Origin: Cladochytrium replicatum
Taxonomy: Eukaryota > Chytridiomycota > Chytridiomycetes > Cladochytriales > Cladochytriaceae
DNA length: 64,000 nucleotides
Assembly: GCA_025526935.1 (NCBI GenBank)
Contig: JAHLKD010000106.1
Span: 62,001-126,000 of the forward strand
Direction: 5' to 3'
Made by a program: the position numbers and the translations under genes
In this document: piece after piece, positions 1 to 13,642 of the stretch
Position numbering within the stretch: the first letter of the stretch is position 1
How the letters are laid out: every line of letters starts with the position of its first letter
The notes under the pieces: model-generated
Seen by the model: the letters and a program-made list of their open reading frames with translations, nothing else
What the model was told of the DNA's origin: nothing
Database searches by the model: none

Positions 1-291
1 TCGGGTGCTGATACAGAACGCAAGGGACTGGAGGAATGCGTCATCCGTAGCGTAGCATTCCGGTGATGTCATTGACATCATCATCATCCCTCCTTCAGAA
101 CTGTGGTCATGGTGCATCGTGGTGCAGTTCAACGTTGCCATCCCGATCACGGAGCGGCAAGCGGAAGCACAGGCGGGCTTGTACATATCGATGCCGTATC
201 CGATGAGTCCATGGCCAGTTCGAGCTTCAACAAAGACAGCGGCGAGCCAGAACAACCAGAGAGCAAAGAACAAGTTTGATTTTCGACCCAT
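1..291 (-). CDS. Ferric-reductase-like transmembrane protein, N-terminal part (runs off the window)
   Basis: An open minus-strand frame starts at an ATG at 291 and continues without a stop to base 1, giving 97 residues. It opens with a hydrophobic signal or anchor (LFFALWLFWLAAVFVEA). A cysteine-bearing extracellular segment follows, with the signatures LIGYGIDMYKPACASACR and SPECYATDDAFLQSLAFCIS. Fungal FRE-type ferric reductases carry this kind of N-terminal cysteine region before their heme-binding membrane domain. Those proteins reduce ferric iron or copper at the plasma membrane. The membrane core, FAD and NADPH domains would lie outside the window, so the assignment rests on the N-terminal signature only. 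A histidine- and methionine-rich stretch (MHHDHSSEGGMMMM) lies in the ectodomain and could bind metal, which is an inference. Confidence 0.7.
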   Translation of the reverse strand, partial: MGRKSNLFFALWLFWLAAVFVEARTGHGLIGYGIDMYKPACASACRSVIGMATLNCTTMHHDHSSEGGMMMMSMTSPECYATDDAFLQSLAFCISTR

Positions 292-851
292 CTGTGGAAG
301 ATGTGTTTTTGGGGAACAGGAGTGAACAGGGGGGAACGGGGGTCCTCTTATTCTGGACGATAGGGGAGGCTTGTGGTGTTTTGCATTGGCTGCATATCAA
401 AAAAGCAAAAATCGCGCATGCGTAGCACAGCACTTCACCGCCACACAACCCGTTTTGGTACTGACCAACTGCACCTGCTGATTTGCTCCGGAGAAATCCG
501 GAAGCGTTCTACCCGAGTTAATACATGTGGGAGTAGGTTAGGCTATGTGCTCGCCTGGACTTAAAAAAAAGCTCTTCGCTTGTCCCTCATTCTTCATTCT
601 CCCCACTTTTTTTAACTTGCGCTAGAATTTGGATTTTCTGTTCGCACTTATGTTGGCAGTTTGCTGAAGCCCCATTAATGCATCGCACAATAACTCATGA
701 TCAAGGAAGCTCTCCCGGGTGGAACTCTTTGGAGGTAGCCAATCAATGGACATTATAAGCATCGTTAAAAGTGACGATCTTATTCTTACAATCCAAGCGC
801 TGACTGTTTGAAATAAACGGGTATAATATAAAATGCAAAAGCTTGTGAAGT
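292..851. other. Intergenic region between ferric-reductase-like and BEACH genes
   Basis: About 560 bases with no open frame resembling a gene. It should hold the promoter of the leftward ferric-reductase-like gene and the 3' end of the BEACH gene. No clear TATA box or RNA gene was recognised. Confidence 0.5.
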
Positions 852-3800
852 TCACTGAGATTCCCCTTCAACTAATTCCTTGTCCTTCAATTGTTTGGCG
901 GACTTCGCATCATCCTCTAACGTAGCCTTCGGATCTATCGCAATCATCAACAGTTTTCCATCCGTGCGTCCCAAGAAAAGGAACTGGCTTTTGTGGGAGA
1001 GTGCGACACTGAGCACGCTCACCGACACGTCAAATCTATGTGATATCTGAAGGCTGAAGGAAGAAAAATATGATGAGCATTGTTCAAACCCTTTCTCGTG
1101 GTAACAGTACCTGTGTGCCCGCAGCAAACAAATACCTCCTCGATCATCGGCTGCAACGAGGTGATAACCATCAGAGGAGGCTCGGAGATCATTCAGTCTC
1201 CATGAGAAGAGTCGATCTTTTAGCAACTTCCCGTTAATAGAGTACAAATGCAAGAAGGACGCATTCGCATCCAAGCTTGCGGCAAGTAGCAACGAATGTG
1301 ATGGCGTGCCAGGACCTGAAGTATGCGGGGACCCTTCTCCGCTTGTAGGTGTTGACAAGCCTGTTACACTGCCGCGGCGCTGCCCGCGGTACTGATTTGG
1401 CGTCGCAACACTGCTCACTCTCCGCAAAGTTTGCCGTCTCCGTGCCAACTCATCATCTTTTCCGGCGTCCATTCTGGCATCATCATCGTCATCATCGTCA
1501 TCTGCAGACGTACCACTGGTGGCACGCCCACTGGCCGCCGTTGCTTCCGCTGTAGACTTCTGAAGGCTCTCTGCGTCGGTTCGTTCAAGATATACTACAA
1601 TATATCCCTGCTTTGTGATCACAATCATTTGTGCACTCAGATTGTCGTCCTGGAAATTTGAGGTTGGCCGCAACGTCTTCACATAACGAGCATCATAAAA
1701 TGTATGGATGATGCATGTTCCATCCTAAAATTTATCAGGTTTAAATTTCTCGCTGGACCAGATACCACCATTTACCTTTGAGCCACTAACAACGAGATCA
1801 TGTTCAATATTAACTGCTACGGTTGCAACCTACAATTATGGAAAGCCAAACTGAGTCGAGATTGTCAAGTTACTCTCCAGAATAAGGTCTCTCACCTCAT
1901 CGTCGTGTCCGAAAAAGACCTTCTGTGAACCCGGCTTGATCCCACAAAGCTCGCCAGAAGTGAGCTCCCACGACATTACCGTGGTGTCCTTGGACCCTGT
2001 CACTAAAACACGCCCGTCTTCGCTGAGCGCTAGAGCTGTAACGATATCTTGATGCCCGTAGACCGCATCCGCTGCATACCCAGTGGACCCGGATGAATTT
2101 GACCCACCACCGGCGCTGCTTGAACTCCTAGTGAGAGCCAGGGAACCAATGGCATCGATTGGTGTAATTCTAAAGCACCCATCCCAATGGCCCCCTGATA
2201 TTATATGTCTACCATCGCGCGTTGTCGCAAACAACCTCGAATGAGGGCGAATATGCCCAGATAAGTGTGAATGCAGTCGCCGTTTTGCTGGAGGTGCTAC
2301 ATCCGGATCAAACGTGAAAGGTACATCCGTAGGGTAAGCTGATACACTCCAACGATGAGAGCCAACGAGTAAATCGTATCCGATGCTAATGAGCTTTTCG
2401 GGAACTACCGAAGACACGAGACTCAGACCACTTGACGGGGCCCCGGAACTTAATCCGCTGAGTGATACTCCAGAACCAGTATTTCCCCATGCCCAGCCAG
2501 AGGATTCAAACCCACAAAGGGAAACAAAAGGAATTCCGCCAGATTTTAGTTGGATGAGATAGCTCTTGTGCTGATGTGGAGAGGTGAACAGTGATGGCTT
2601 GACCCAGTCCTTCTTCGGAAAACGCATGGGGTGCGGCTTCTTAAACAGCTGACTGGGAGTCTGTCCAAAGTTGTTAATCTGGTCTTCAATCGATCGCCTT
2701 TCGACTGGATCCTTCACTGAATCAATGTCGATTGCACCCTCGTAGGTTAGATAGTAGAACACGTTGTTTGCCTTGACGGCTTCTTCCCCTTGCTGTTTAT
2801 AACCCCAGATCAGATCGATCCAGTTGTGCAAATTCTGTGAAACGAAATCACTTTCAAGTGCTTCACGATGCAGTCTGATAAACTCTTCTGGGCTAGATGC
2901 CCATTTCGGAAGGACAACATCGTTGACCTCCGGTCCGGTTTGTTTTGTACCTAAATTGAACCCGTTCTTTAAAGATGTTAACCCAAAGAAAAGGTTAAAC
3001 AATTGGTTCGATTTTACCTCATTCACCAGGAAATCTGGGAGATAGAAGAATTCCGGAATGAGCTCCTTCACGTCTCCATTGCCTGTTGTCGCAGAAATCC
3101 AAGAGCCGTGGATAGAGTGGAACTGACTATCACGCGAAACAACCTACAATGAGCCAAAGTCAAGGCATTAACAACGGATGCTCACCGATCTGGATGATCA
3201 AACTTTCCTCCCTGAAGAGCGATATGAAGGGATGTAAATGGTTCCATGCGCAGCAAGTAAAACAAGGTAGCCGCTGCCGAGGAATAATGTGTACCGTACA
3301 AGAATTTTTTGATCTGTCCCGATGGATCCTCAAAATTGCGATACCGCTCCAGCAGCTGATTGAGTCGCGCTTCGTCCATCGCCCCCGTAGGCTTGGAGAG
3401 ATCTCTGTACACGTCGGGATTTGAGAGATCCAAAACGTCGGACTCATAATCCCTCAAAACCCAAGGAAAAACAGGATACTGAGTGAGATCATTATACGTT
3501 CGCCCCGAGATGGTGTTTAAGTGCATCAAGTACTCGAAGTTGGAGATCTCATGTTTTTGCCATCTTTCAGTGAGAGTCGTCCTTCGTAACATGTCCGGAG
3601 GTGATCGAATATCACCAGACAGAAGATTTGGGGGCTTTAACCCAAGAACTTTGGTGGCAACTCTGGCTCTTTCTCGGGGTGTTTTGAAATTAAAAAAGTG
3701 GTTCGTCTGATCTTCGAAAAAGAACTCCAGTGCAGATTTTCGAAGCATGTATCGTCGTGGGTACATCTCTGTAAGCGCTGAAATAGGCCACCTTCTATCC

Positions 3801-6800
3801 CTAAGAACCTCTGTCTCAACCAGTGCCACTGTTTTCTCTTCGATTTCAGAAATTTCGGACGCCATGGTTCTCAAATCCACAATAAAGCTTATGTACTGTG
3901 TTGTGATCTGTAGTTTGCCTCGTACAGAAGTCATGAGCATGATATGGTCGCATTCTGCCGTAAAAATGACACGCTCCTGCGGGTCGCTTCCCGTGGCTCT
4001 TCCCAAACCGAATGGGCTAAATGCCAATGTTGATGGCGTTTTGTCGCCACCATCTTGAGAGTCACCCATAATGCTCACTGCGATATCGTCTTCATCCACA
4101 AATTTCCAGTCATCCTGTCCATCATCGTCACTCGGACCTCCAGGATAAGAGTCGCGGTTTGCCAGGCTTGTCGGTTTCCCAGTATCTGCCTTTGGTGACG
4201 AAGTTGTCGAGGACAAAATCGACGTTGACTCCTCGGCTGAAGTCGAGCCTCCCTCTTTTGTGCTCAGCATTTGAGATCTGATTCGTTCCAGCTGCGACCT
4301 CTTCTTTTCTTGCAACATTTTACCAGGTCGCATATGGGGAGAGCTGTCCAACAACGCCATAGTAGACTTATCTCGTCGTAAGGAGGCTTCCATGTGATCA
4401 TCAAAATCGTAATTCTGAATCAGCTTTCGCCGCATCCGAAGATGATTTTCAGTTCGGTCAAGTTTCCAATGTTCTTGCGGCAGCATGTCGGAAAAGAAGA
4501 TCGATTCAGCATCGTACAAGTACCATATGCCACGCTCTTGGCTGATTTCTCGGTAAACCGCCGTCCAAGCCCGGAGCAGTGATCGACGCTCTGACTCCAT
4601 GGCAGTAAGGCGATCGATCAAACGGGTCGTATCTTCTTGTTTTTTGCGTCGCAATGTATGTGAGAGTGCCTGCTGCTGAGCAATCATGACTCGAAGCGCG
4701 TTTTGCTCTTCGCGGTTGAAGCGAGGAATAAGATGGCGAATGAATCTAGCGTAGCGCCTCGTCATCAATGGAACAAGTCTGCAGTACTCGTCCTCGACAA
4801 CCTTCGTTGCCGGAAACAAAGCCTTGTCACCGATAATAGCCCATCGACTTGAGGATTTTAGAAACTCAGCAAAGCTGTCAACGCTAGCGATGGCTTGTTT
4901 AAGCTCCGTCACAGGCAGAGGATTTCCTTCACTCTTAATCTGAAGCAAAACATCTAGCCACGCCTTTACCGTCAAGTAATACAACGAAAGAATTTCTGGT
5001 AAGGCTGCTGAGTGATTTGTTGCTTGCACCGCGCTAAAATGATTGTCAATGACAAAATTACCTTTTCAGACTTTTGGTACGTACATTTTGTAACCTTCGT
5101 GAATATGGCCAACCACATTAAGAATATGTGGATGAGTCTCGGATTGCATGTAAGCTTTGGACTGTGATTTCAAAAGCTTAGCTAAATGTCGAGTGGCAAA
5201 TTCGCGTCCTGTTGGCTCTTGGACGGCAAGAGCGCTCAGCAATATACGGAACAGCATTCTTGAGAGACCGCCAACCCGAACGTGGCTCTGCATCAACTTT
5301 GAGAGCCTGATTCTTAATGCAAGCATTGGATACGAACCTTTTCATTTGTTTCTGAAAAGCTCACAAATGTCATTCCAGAGTCCATGAGCTGTTCAAGTAC
5401 GTTCACATACTCCTGTGAAAGTTCCCAGCATTCGTCTACTGGGTATGACATTCGCACCACCATGTCGTTGCGGTTCGTGCTAGGAGCAGTTCGATCAAGA
5501 TTCGTAACTATACTATTGGACTCAAGATCCGATAACGAAGCTGAAGTCACACTTTTAGTAGTAGGCGTAAGATTAATGTTTAACACCAACCTTGTGAGAG
5601 GGACCCTGGATAGTCAGCCAAAGTACCAGTCGGGATGGAAAGAGATTCGCGTTGAACAACATCTCTCAGGTCATGATGATTAAACAGAAACTCCTCCGTC
5701 AGAAGCAATAGATGATGGATATTTTCCTGCCAGATGTTATATCAGAATTGACCGGAAAACAAGACGAGAGAACAAATAATATGTATACCTTTTTGGCAGC
5801 TGTGAAGTCCTGGGGTTGTTTGTGTTTCACCTCGTATGCCACCCTTTTTAGAAGCCAAAGAAAAAGCGCACGGGTAGTCGAAATTCCGTGGACTCGCCCA
5901 ATGTCTGTGCCACCGATGCTTCTTGAACGAGCAGTTCTCCCATTGAAAGAGTACCATACTATAGCTGTTGCTTCCTCAACAACTCTCCAGGCCCTTCGAT
6001 CTGTCTCAAACGCATCCATGACCAGAATGGCAAATGTTTCCACGATAAGTTCGGCCACTTTCCGCTCCATTGCTTCAGTCAAACCCGTATCATCAAGCGG
6101 GCTGGAAACGAGTTGCGGTTCCACAGTGCTCTTGAAGTCTGTGCTGATACGAATGCGAACGTCTGAAACCTTTATGTTGGCATCATCGGCGTTCTCCACA
6201 TAGTCACCCTCACTTTTGTTAACCGAAACCTCGATCCCTAGGGCTGGTCCAACAAGTTTGGCCGAGTTTTCGTCTGGTTCGGAGCTGTTAAGAGTGGAGA
6301 CATCGGCATTTTCGTTTCGAGTCCGTTCGATGGTTTGGATGACCGAAACAGCTCCTACTGCGGCTTCGTTCGTGTCGAGAATATAGGGGTTCCAATCGTC
6401 GACCCTATTCTCATCAGTCCTGTCTTCGGCCCTTCCAGGGTAAATGATCTGAGGTTCCGGCTCAGTATCAAGGTTGATTAAGTGCTTGAATGCACCGACA
6501 GGAATCATGTGAATGAGAAGAATGGTCTGCCAATTCGGAACTCCACGACGGAATCGATCACAGTTAGTTGATGAACGATCAACCAACATCAATAAATCTT
6601 GAACGACCCGCAACCTCAAATCTGCATTTTGTGGTCGACAAGCAAGTTCCAAAATTATCTGGAAAACTGCAGGAGCTTCAAAGGTTGCTGTCAGCGGAGT
6701 TTCGTGCGGTCGACGAAGTACTTTCACTGACCGCTCACCCTCAATTCCTAGAGAGGAACTGAGCAATTTTTCTCCCATTGCGTACTCCAAAAGAGCCAGG

Positions 6801-9800
6801 TAAGTCAATTCTGTCAGCGGGAATCGCTCTAATTGACTAGTAAAAAGCATGAGTGTTGAGACGCCCGCAGCCCCTCCAGTTTGTCCACTTGACCCAACTG
6901 GCCCTGATCCAAAATGCTGAGAAGGGGACGACGAAATGGCCGGAACCGATCCCAATGTGTTCATGGATGGAGACACAGTTGGTAAAGTGATTTCCTCGAA
7001 CTTAAGCTTCTTTTTCCATTTCTCGGAAACAGAGCCACAATCGTGGACTATTGTCGACATAAGAAGAATTGCGCGAAGTCTGGTATCTTCCTCAACGTGA
7101 TTTAAGAGTTCTGCGAACATATCCAAACCACCTCCGGAATGAAGTATTTCATCTGCCAATGCAGTGGGTTGACTATTCGGTAAAGTTATATCTTCTTCCC
7201 CTGTAGAATCCGATCCTCCGAGCTTTTCCGCATTGGGAGGACCATCACGAATGAGTTCCGTAAGCAACTCCAATATCTCTGATACATGTAGGCTGTTGTT
7301 TTGCGTCCAAAGGACCCGTATGAGCGCTTCGGCTTCGTATGACTGAATTCCGTCTCTAATATACTCTTTGATAATTCCGAAAATGTGCTGACGCAGCTTT
7401 CGAAGTTGATGCTTTGTGGGACGTGTCAGAACTAATCGCTGAATGTCTGATGGAGACAGATTTGGAACCATTTTCGTGCCGGGGTTTGGGACCGGAGGAT
7501 CGTACCAATAGAAAAGATCTAGCGTATCAAGATAGAAGGACACTCCAAACTTGCTTCGGAAAGTATCGAAGTGCCCGGCAATGAAATGGCGCAAGAATTC
7601 AAAGTACTCTTTCTGCACAGCGAATGGCGCTGCTGCCCATAATCTCATGTCGAATATGAGCGCTTCGTAAGCCTCTAATCTCTGATCTGTGTCCGTTAGT
7701 GCCTTCGCGAAAGTCATGATTGCGTCCAATGTGATCATCTTTAAAAATCGCGGGTTTGCATAGTTTAAAAGCATTGCAGCGATTTTCGCTCCACGAAGTT
7801 GCGCAAAATGGAGTTGATGAATGGAGTCTTCTAATAATGATGCAACTAATTGAAGGAATAGTGTCGCGCGAGACACTGAGAGATCTCTTGTGCTGTCATC
7901 CACCGACTCAGGCGAAATGTAAGGAGGAGTAGCATTTGGAATATCAAGGTGGATAGCGAGTGGATAAAGAATTTCAATCCCACCTAATGCATGAATCGAT
8001 GTACGAAAACATTTCGTCGCGCACGACAAAGTGTTCATCATGTACCCTTCCAGCTTATTGTTGACCGCCTTGGGAGAAACGTCAAAACATGTTCGATTGT
8101 TTTTGGTCGCAGATGGATGAAAATGCATGTGAAGTTTCGAGTAGAGTGTACCATCGAAGACGGCACCAAGTGATCCGCTGCTTTCTATCGTGTCAGTCGT
8201 TTGAGCGCCATCCTTCGTGCGAAATTGTAGACTGTATCCCATGCCTAGCTTGTAGATTCCATTCAACTGTGCAAGTCCCAGTGAGTCATCGAAGAAGTAT
8301 ACAGATGTTGTTTGTCCTGCAAAACAATTGAAAAAATGATCCTTATACACATTTGACTGGCCCGCTTTTGCCTCCCCAGGGCGACGCGATTTCAACACTG
8401 GCCCATCAGCATTCGTAGAGGCGGTTGAATCTGCCTGCTGACTCCCAGTTGACTGAGTGTCCAAAGCTCTTGCACCAATTCTGCATTGATTATACACATC
8501 AGCAGCAGGAAAATCCATTTTGGCCTTCAGGCGAATATTTCCGTTGAGGTAAATCGATACCTCAGATTGCGCACTCCAAGGCAAGGGTCCTACGTGTGAC
8601 ACTGCGACAAAGTACCACTTGTTTTGCAGCAGGCGGAAGTTGCTGACGGCAACGGTCGACGTTACTCCATTCCTAATGACAACATAATGAAGCAAGTCGT
8701 TCATGATGAACAACTCGGCGCCGTTTCCCTGTGCCGTTAGCATCGAAAACAATCGGGCGGCGGAATCATTCGATGCGCCCGCCTGCGAAAAGGGGCGGGC
8801 ACCCTCATTCTGATTTGGATTTTGCCCATGTTCTGATTGCGTACTCCCTTTCCTTTTTCTAGGATTCGAAAGACCTTCAAGGAGAACACCTTCACCCAGA
8901 ACTGGATCCAACTTGAACCAAGTGGCAAACGTGTAACCTGTGCTTATCGGCCAGCGGGTAATCTTCGGCAGTGCAAGACCCGAACGCCTTCCGGTAAAAT
9001 AAAAGAAATCCATGTTCTGCTCCTTTTTCTTTATCATGGTAAGAATCGAATCGCACAACTGATCGTAATAAAATGGCAGAAGCAGCTCTGACTTCTCCTG
9101 GGACCCAAACCGCTCGTAAATACCGATTTTCTTGCGAACAAGGGTACCAAGTGAAACCTCTGAGGCACTAGATTCCTCGCCTGCATTTCCCATAAGGGAA
9201 GCCGGTCGTGGAGATAACCTGGATAGAATCAGTTTTGCATCCGCCGTTGAAACAGAAAACAGAGCGATCGTCTCAATCAAGTCCATGGTTTTCTCAACTT
9301 GCTGCTTGCTTGTGACAATCGGCAAAACTGCATTCATGAGTTTCGGCAGGAACGATATCTGGTTGAACACAACACGATTCATGTCATGAGTTTTCGCGGC
9401 AAAAATTAGCTGGTCAAGAGCAGCATCCTGCGATGGCGTATCAAGATGCGGGTACACGCTGATCAGAGCATCCAATACATCCGGATTTCTGACAAGGTAT
9501 GCCTTTGCGAGTATGTTCTCTTCGAATCTCGGTTCGTTGAGATCATCAATCTCGCCTTCTGCAATGAAGTCGTATCCGGTATCGACATAATCGTACAGCA
9601 TCCCAACCATTCGGTTCAGGAAGCCACGCCATGGTGGCCAGTTTCCATTCACGAATACACGAATTCGAATCGTTTCGTACCCTTGCAAGTCTCTGAAGGC
9701 AGCTTTCGCCCTTCGATTATCGGCCATCACAGCTGTGATTGTAAGAAGTACTTCTTCACACAATTGCGCAAAGATCTGCCGTCCACCAGCCCACTCGTCG

Positions 9801-12800
9801 GCCCGAACCGTGGGTGAACTCAACTCTCCAAACGGAACAATTCGGACACTCAAAACTCCAAGGAGATGCTCAAAAGCCCGAGCATCCACCAAGGCCATTT
9901 GAACAGTACGACGTTCTTTCGCGGATCCTGTGTAGCCTTTGAGCAAGCTTCGGAGCCCCCTTAACAGCCTTTTTTGAAGCTCAAATGACGCTTTATCAGC
10001 AATTGTCTGTGGGAAGAACTCTGTATACAAAAGTAAGAGCTCTTCCGTTGTGGTGTCTTGCGACGGCTGAGATCCACTGTCGATTTGTGACAGCGAACGG
10101 GGAGACCTTCCAATAGGAGAGCCCATCGGAGAGGCTGTGAGGTCTGTACTTGGCCATTTCCTCAGTGTAGGGAACTTAATCGGCAGTACCCCCAAAATGC
10201 TCATTATATGTCGGCAAACGAAATCGGAAACCGTCGCTCTAGGGTGTGGGAGCAATTTGAAGAAGACGTTGAGAGACTGTCGATCCGCAAACAAGTAAAT
10301 GAGCATTTCCGAATTGCGTTCCAACAAGTTATCGAATAATCCCATCAATGACCACACATGTGTCCGTACTACGTCTGATAAACAGAATTAATTTATTCAA
10401 AATCAGGTTAAGTCTTGGAATTTACCTGACGTACCCCGTGAGCCGACCGAACCTTGGGAGCCTTTCACTTTCTGCTCGTCAATCAACAGCGGTACTAGCT
10501 GGTCAAGACATTGAAGCCGCAATAAAGACTTCTTCGTCGCTTCTGGACGTAGACAAAGCAATTCAATTAACGCCCAGATTGGACCATTCAGAAGATCGTC
10601 ATTTTCTGCAACCTTTGGCCAATTGACAAGGAGATGCAGCAGGACTCGACAAGCCGTGACATTTGGCAGCAAACCGGGTCGAGGCTGACATCCGACAACG
10701 ATGAGCATTTGTAGAACATATTGTCGAAGAGGATGTTCGTAAGGGTTATCAGACATCCTGGCTACAAACCCAAAGTGGCGGGAAACCAAGAGCTCGAAAG
10801 TTGCATTCTCTTCCATTGTCTGCAAAGTCTTTACGCGACGATCGCGATCGAGGTCTATTGCATCGTCGTCGACATCGCCATCATTTACTGCCGAACCGTC
10901 GACGGTCTCCACAGCGTCTTCATCACTCAAGAGATCACCGATGACAGAGGCAACAAAAAGCTGGAGCACTGGGGGAAAGTGGACTGAGGGTTCTTGGCCG
11001 AGCAATTTGCGTTGAAAGAGCTGTTTATGTGGCATCAGATCATCTGCCTTGGTGTTTGCGTTTGTACTCACGCTATCCTCTCCATCGTCAGATGAGAACA
11101 TTGATGTTAGCATCTGAACAACCCGTTGAAGATAGATGAAAGTGGGCCTCTCTGAATTCCCACCAATGGACTGCGATTTGTCTTCGGGTTGCTCCCCTTG
11201 ATTAATGTATTCTTCACGTGCGGGATCAAGCAAGGGTGGCGAGAGTGGAGTTTGATCAACCGAGTTCTCAGGCACTAACGGGTCCCCTGACTGCAAACAA
11301 ACCGACCACAAAAACGAGCGGAGCAAAAGGTGTTCCGTACTCATCCGACCTATAATGCCCGGTAATACTGGTGGACCGATCGAACTGTCGTCAGTCCCCT
11401 TGTCAAGCTTCAATGACAGATATTCTGCCTCGTTGAATGTTTGGGGGCAATCCCATCTTCTCCCGCCCACATCCCCCTCTTCTTTTGAAAAATGTTCGTC
11501 CTCTTCTGCACGGGGAGATCGGAAGAACTCGTGGGAGAGCGCTCCCAGACTCTCTTGCTTCTGCAGTGTTGAATCTGAGCCAATCAACCAAGTTCCTCGT
11601 TTGTAAGAAGTCCACTGAACAACTTCAGCCATTCTGCTCCATACTCCATGGTCCTCAAGCTGTTTGGCGCAAGTCAGGCTGATTCTCGTAAGAAATTGTG
11701 CAACGTTCAGAGCAAGAAGTTGACAAAAGAACTCCAGCTGCGGGTTTTGCAAAAGACCCTGATTATTTGATGCCTCCACGGTCTCATTAGCATTTTGAAG
11801 CAAAAATCGAGGCCATCCAATATGCGAGCAAAGCTTTTCTACCCCATCCAATGCCAAGAAATGCCTTCGAGCCAGTCGTGGGGAGTAAATAACTGCAGCG
11901 CTCAACGCATTGAGCGCCTGGCTTCGAACGGCATAACGATGGGACTGAGTCCCGGTGAAAGAGATCAGCTTGACTATAGTCCCAACCAACGAAACAATCG
12001 TTGGAGAATCAACTGGGAGTTGAGACCCGTCGGTCGAGTCGCCTGGTTCGTTCATTTGCTCTCCGCCTGTCTTTATGTACATCTGCCATCGATCTTCCGG
12101 ATCCAAACATCGTTGGGTCACTTTCAGCCCCCACACTATGATGTTCAAAACATGGTTTTCGACAACATGTTCTCGATCGGTGACTCCGCTGCCGTCGCTG
12201 CCTGAGAGCAAATCCAACATCATCGATACAGCTTCCTCCAGAAGAGAGCAAATAGTTTCGAGTCCTCCATGTCGAGCAAAGCATTCCTTGTTCCCAGGAT
12301 ATCGAGACAGAATTTCAAAATGTTTTACGACCAGGAAGAGCTGGTAGTGCAGCTGAACTTCATCCAAGCTCTCATCTCCCTGTCTCTTTAATCGCACCGT
12401 CCTCAATTTTCCGACAAGCACTTTTAGCACAGTGCACACCAGCACCACCGGATCATGGGGATGATCTCCTATCGAAGAAGCGCGATTTACCTGGGCTGAA
12501 CCAAGAGAAGATTCCGTTGCTGATGTCGCGGAACTTGGCGGTGGGGATGCTGACGCTGCAGCAAGGAAGAAGCCAAAGCTGCGAGCTGGTCTCAGCGGTG
12601 GAGGTGATGGAGATTCCACTATTCGACGAATCGGGATAGGAAACGCTGGAGTTTCGAGAAAAATGCTCAGAATCTGATTCCGCTCTGCAACAGACAGCGT
12701 CTCCGCCTCCTGAAATCGGAGATTAAACGCCTTTACATAAATCTCAAAGGCTCCGAAAGCAATTCCTTCGTGCTCTTCACGTCGGAGCTGAGACGGCGTT

Positions 12801-13180
12801 TTTGAAACTGTCGGATATTCTGCAGTTGCTTCATTGCTAGATTCGTATGACGATCTTCCAGGATCGTTCTCGCGCGATACTATTGCCTTCCTTTCATCAG
12901 CACCATCATCAACATATGTAGCCCATTGAGACCGGAAGTCTTCAAAAAGCATCGCCAATTGTTCTCCATCCGCATCATTACCAAACGACCCCGTCCCACT
13001 TCGAGACAATTGGCAGCAATGCGCGGCCCCACTTGAATCCTGCAGCAGCCCCAAACTCCTCGAGCCAGCTCTTCGAGCTCCTTCCAATCCCGACGCCGTC
13101 GAATCTGTAGAAAATCTGCGACCTCCGCCAGAGAGGTCTGGTCGACCCTCAAACCGAACAGTTTTGCGCAACCATTCCAT
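852..13180 (-). CDS. Giant BEACH-domain protein (neurobeachin/LRBA/LYST class) with ConA-like, PH-BEACH, BEACH and WD40 domains
   Basis: At least ten minus-strand exons join in phase into about 3,900 residues, from ATG 13180 to a stop at 852. Order: an alpha-solenoid N-terminus (13180-9100), a concanavalin-like domain near 8930-8190 (TGYTFATWFKLDP), more helical repeats, a PH-BEACH domain near 3970-3650 (FTAECDHIMLMTSVRGKLQI), the BEACH domain near 3600-2580 (ISNFEYLMHLNTISGRTYND, LTYEGAIDI), then WD40 repeats. Examples of resolved introns are 1830-1895 and a 50-nt intron at about 5291-5341. An intron at about 3104-3188 rejoins FDHPDR to QFHSIHGSW. The frame around LVNE/NGFNLG implies another of about 51 nt. 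A run of nine Asp lies between WD40 blades. BEACH proteins are large scaffolds for vesicle traffic, lysosome-related organelles and membrane fission or fusion. The class is sure; which vertebrate subfamily is nearest is not. Confidence 0.93.
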
Positions 13181-13642
13181 GCTTTCGAACTATTAGAATA
13201 TATCAGCCTTAGAAATAAGAGAAAACTTAGTTCGTACCTTTCATGAAACAGTCCTGACTAGCAGCTAATCCGAGAATCTCACTCAACCTGCTATCTCAGG
13301 TGTTGTCAGCCTGAATGCGTGGCTTGTGATGGCATTAATTTGGTGATCTTAAAATTACTACTAAAAAATGGGTCGCAGCTTCAAAGATAAATATTCTGCA
13401 GTGCTTTATGGTGACTGCGAGCATTCTACGGTGGAAGGACACACTGATCTTGACCTTTCAGTTTCTGGGAGATTCGACCAGGCCAGGGTTGCAAAAGTGC
13501 ACCCAAGGTCAGAATGTAGATGATTCCTCCCCTGATTGGGCCTGGCCGTAGCTTACCTAAAAGAATATGTCTCTTCGATATGTAACCCTAATTCAACATT
13601 CTCTTTTCCAAAGCATCACCTTGATCTCGATCTATTTTAATC
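13181..13642. promoter_or_regulatory. Divergent promoter region, BEACH gene (left) and cNMP-binding gene (right)
   Basis: About 460 bases separate two start codons that point away from each other, so both promoters must lie here. No long open frame is present. I could not identify a specific factor-binding site. Confidence 0.45.
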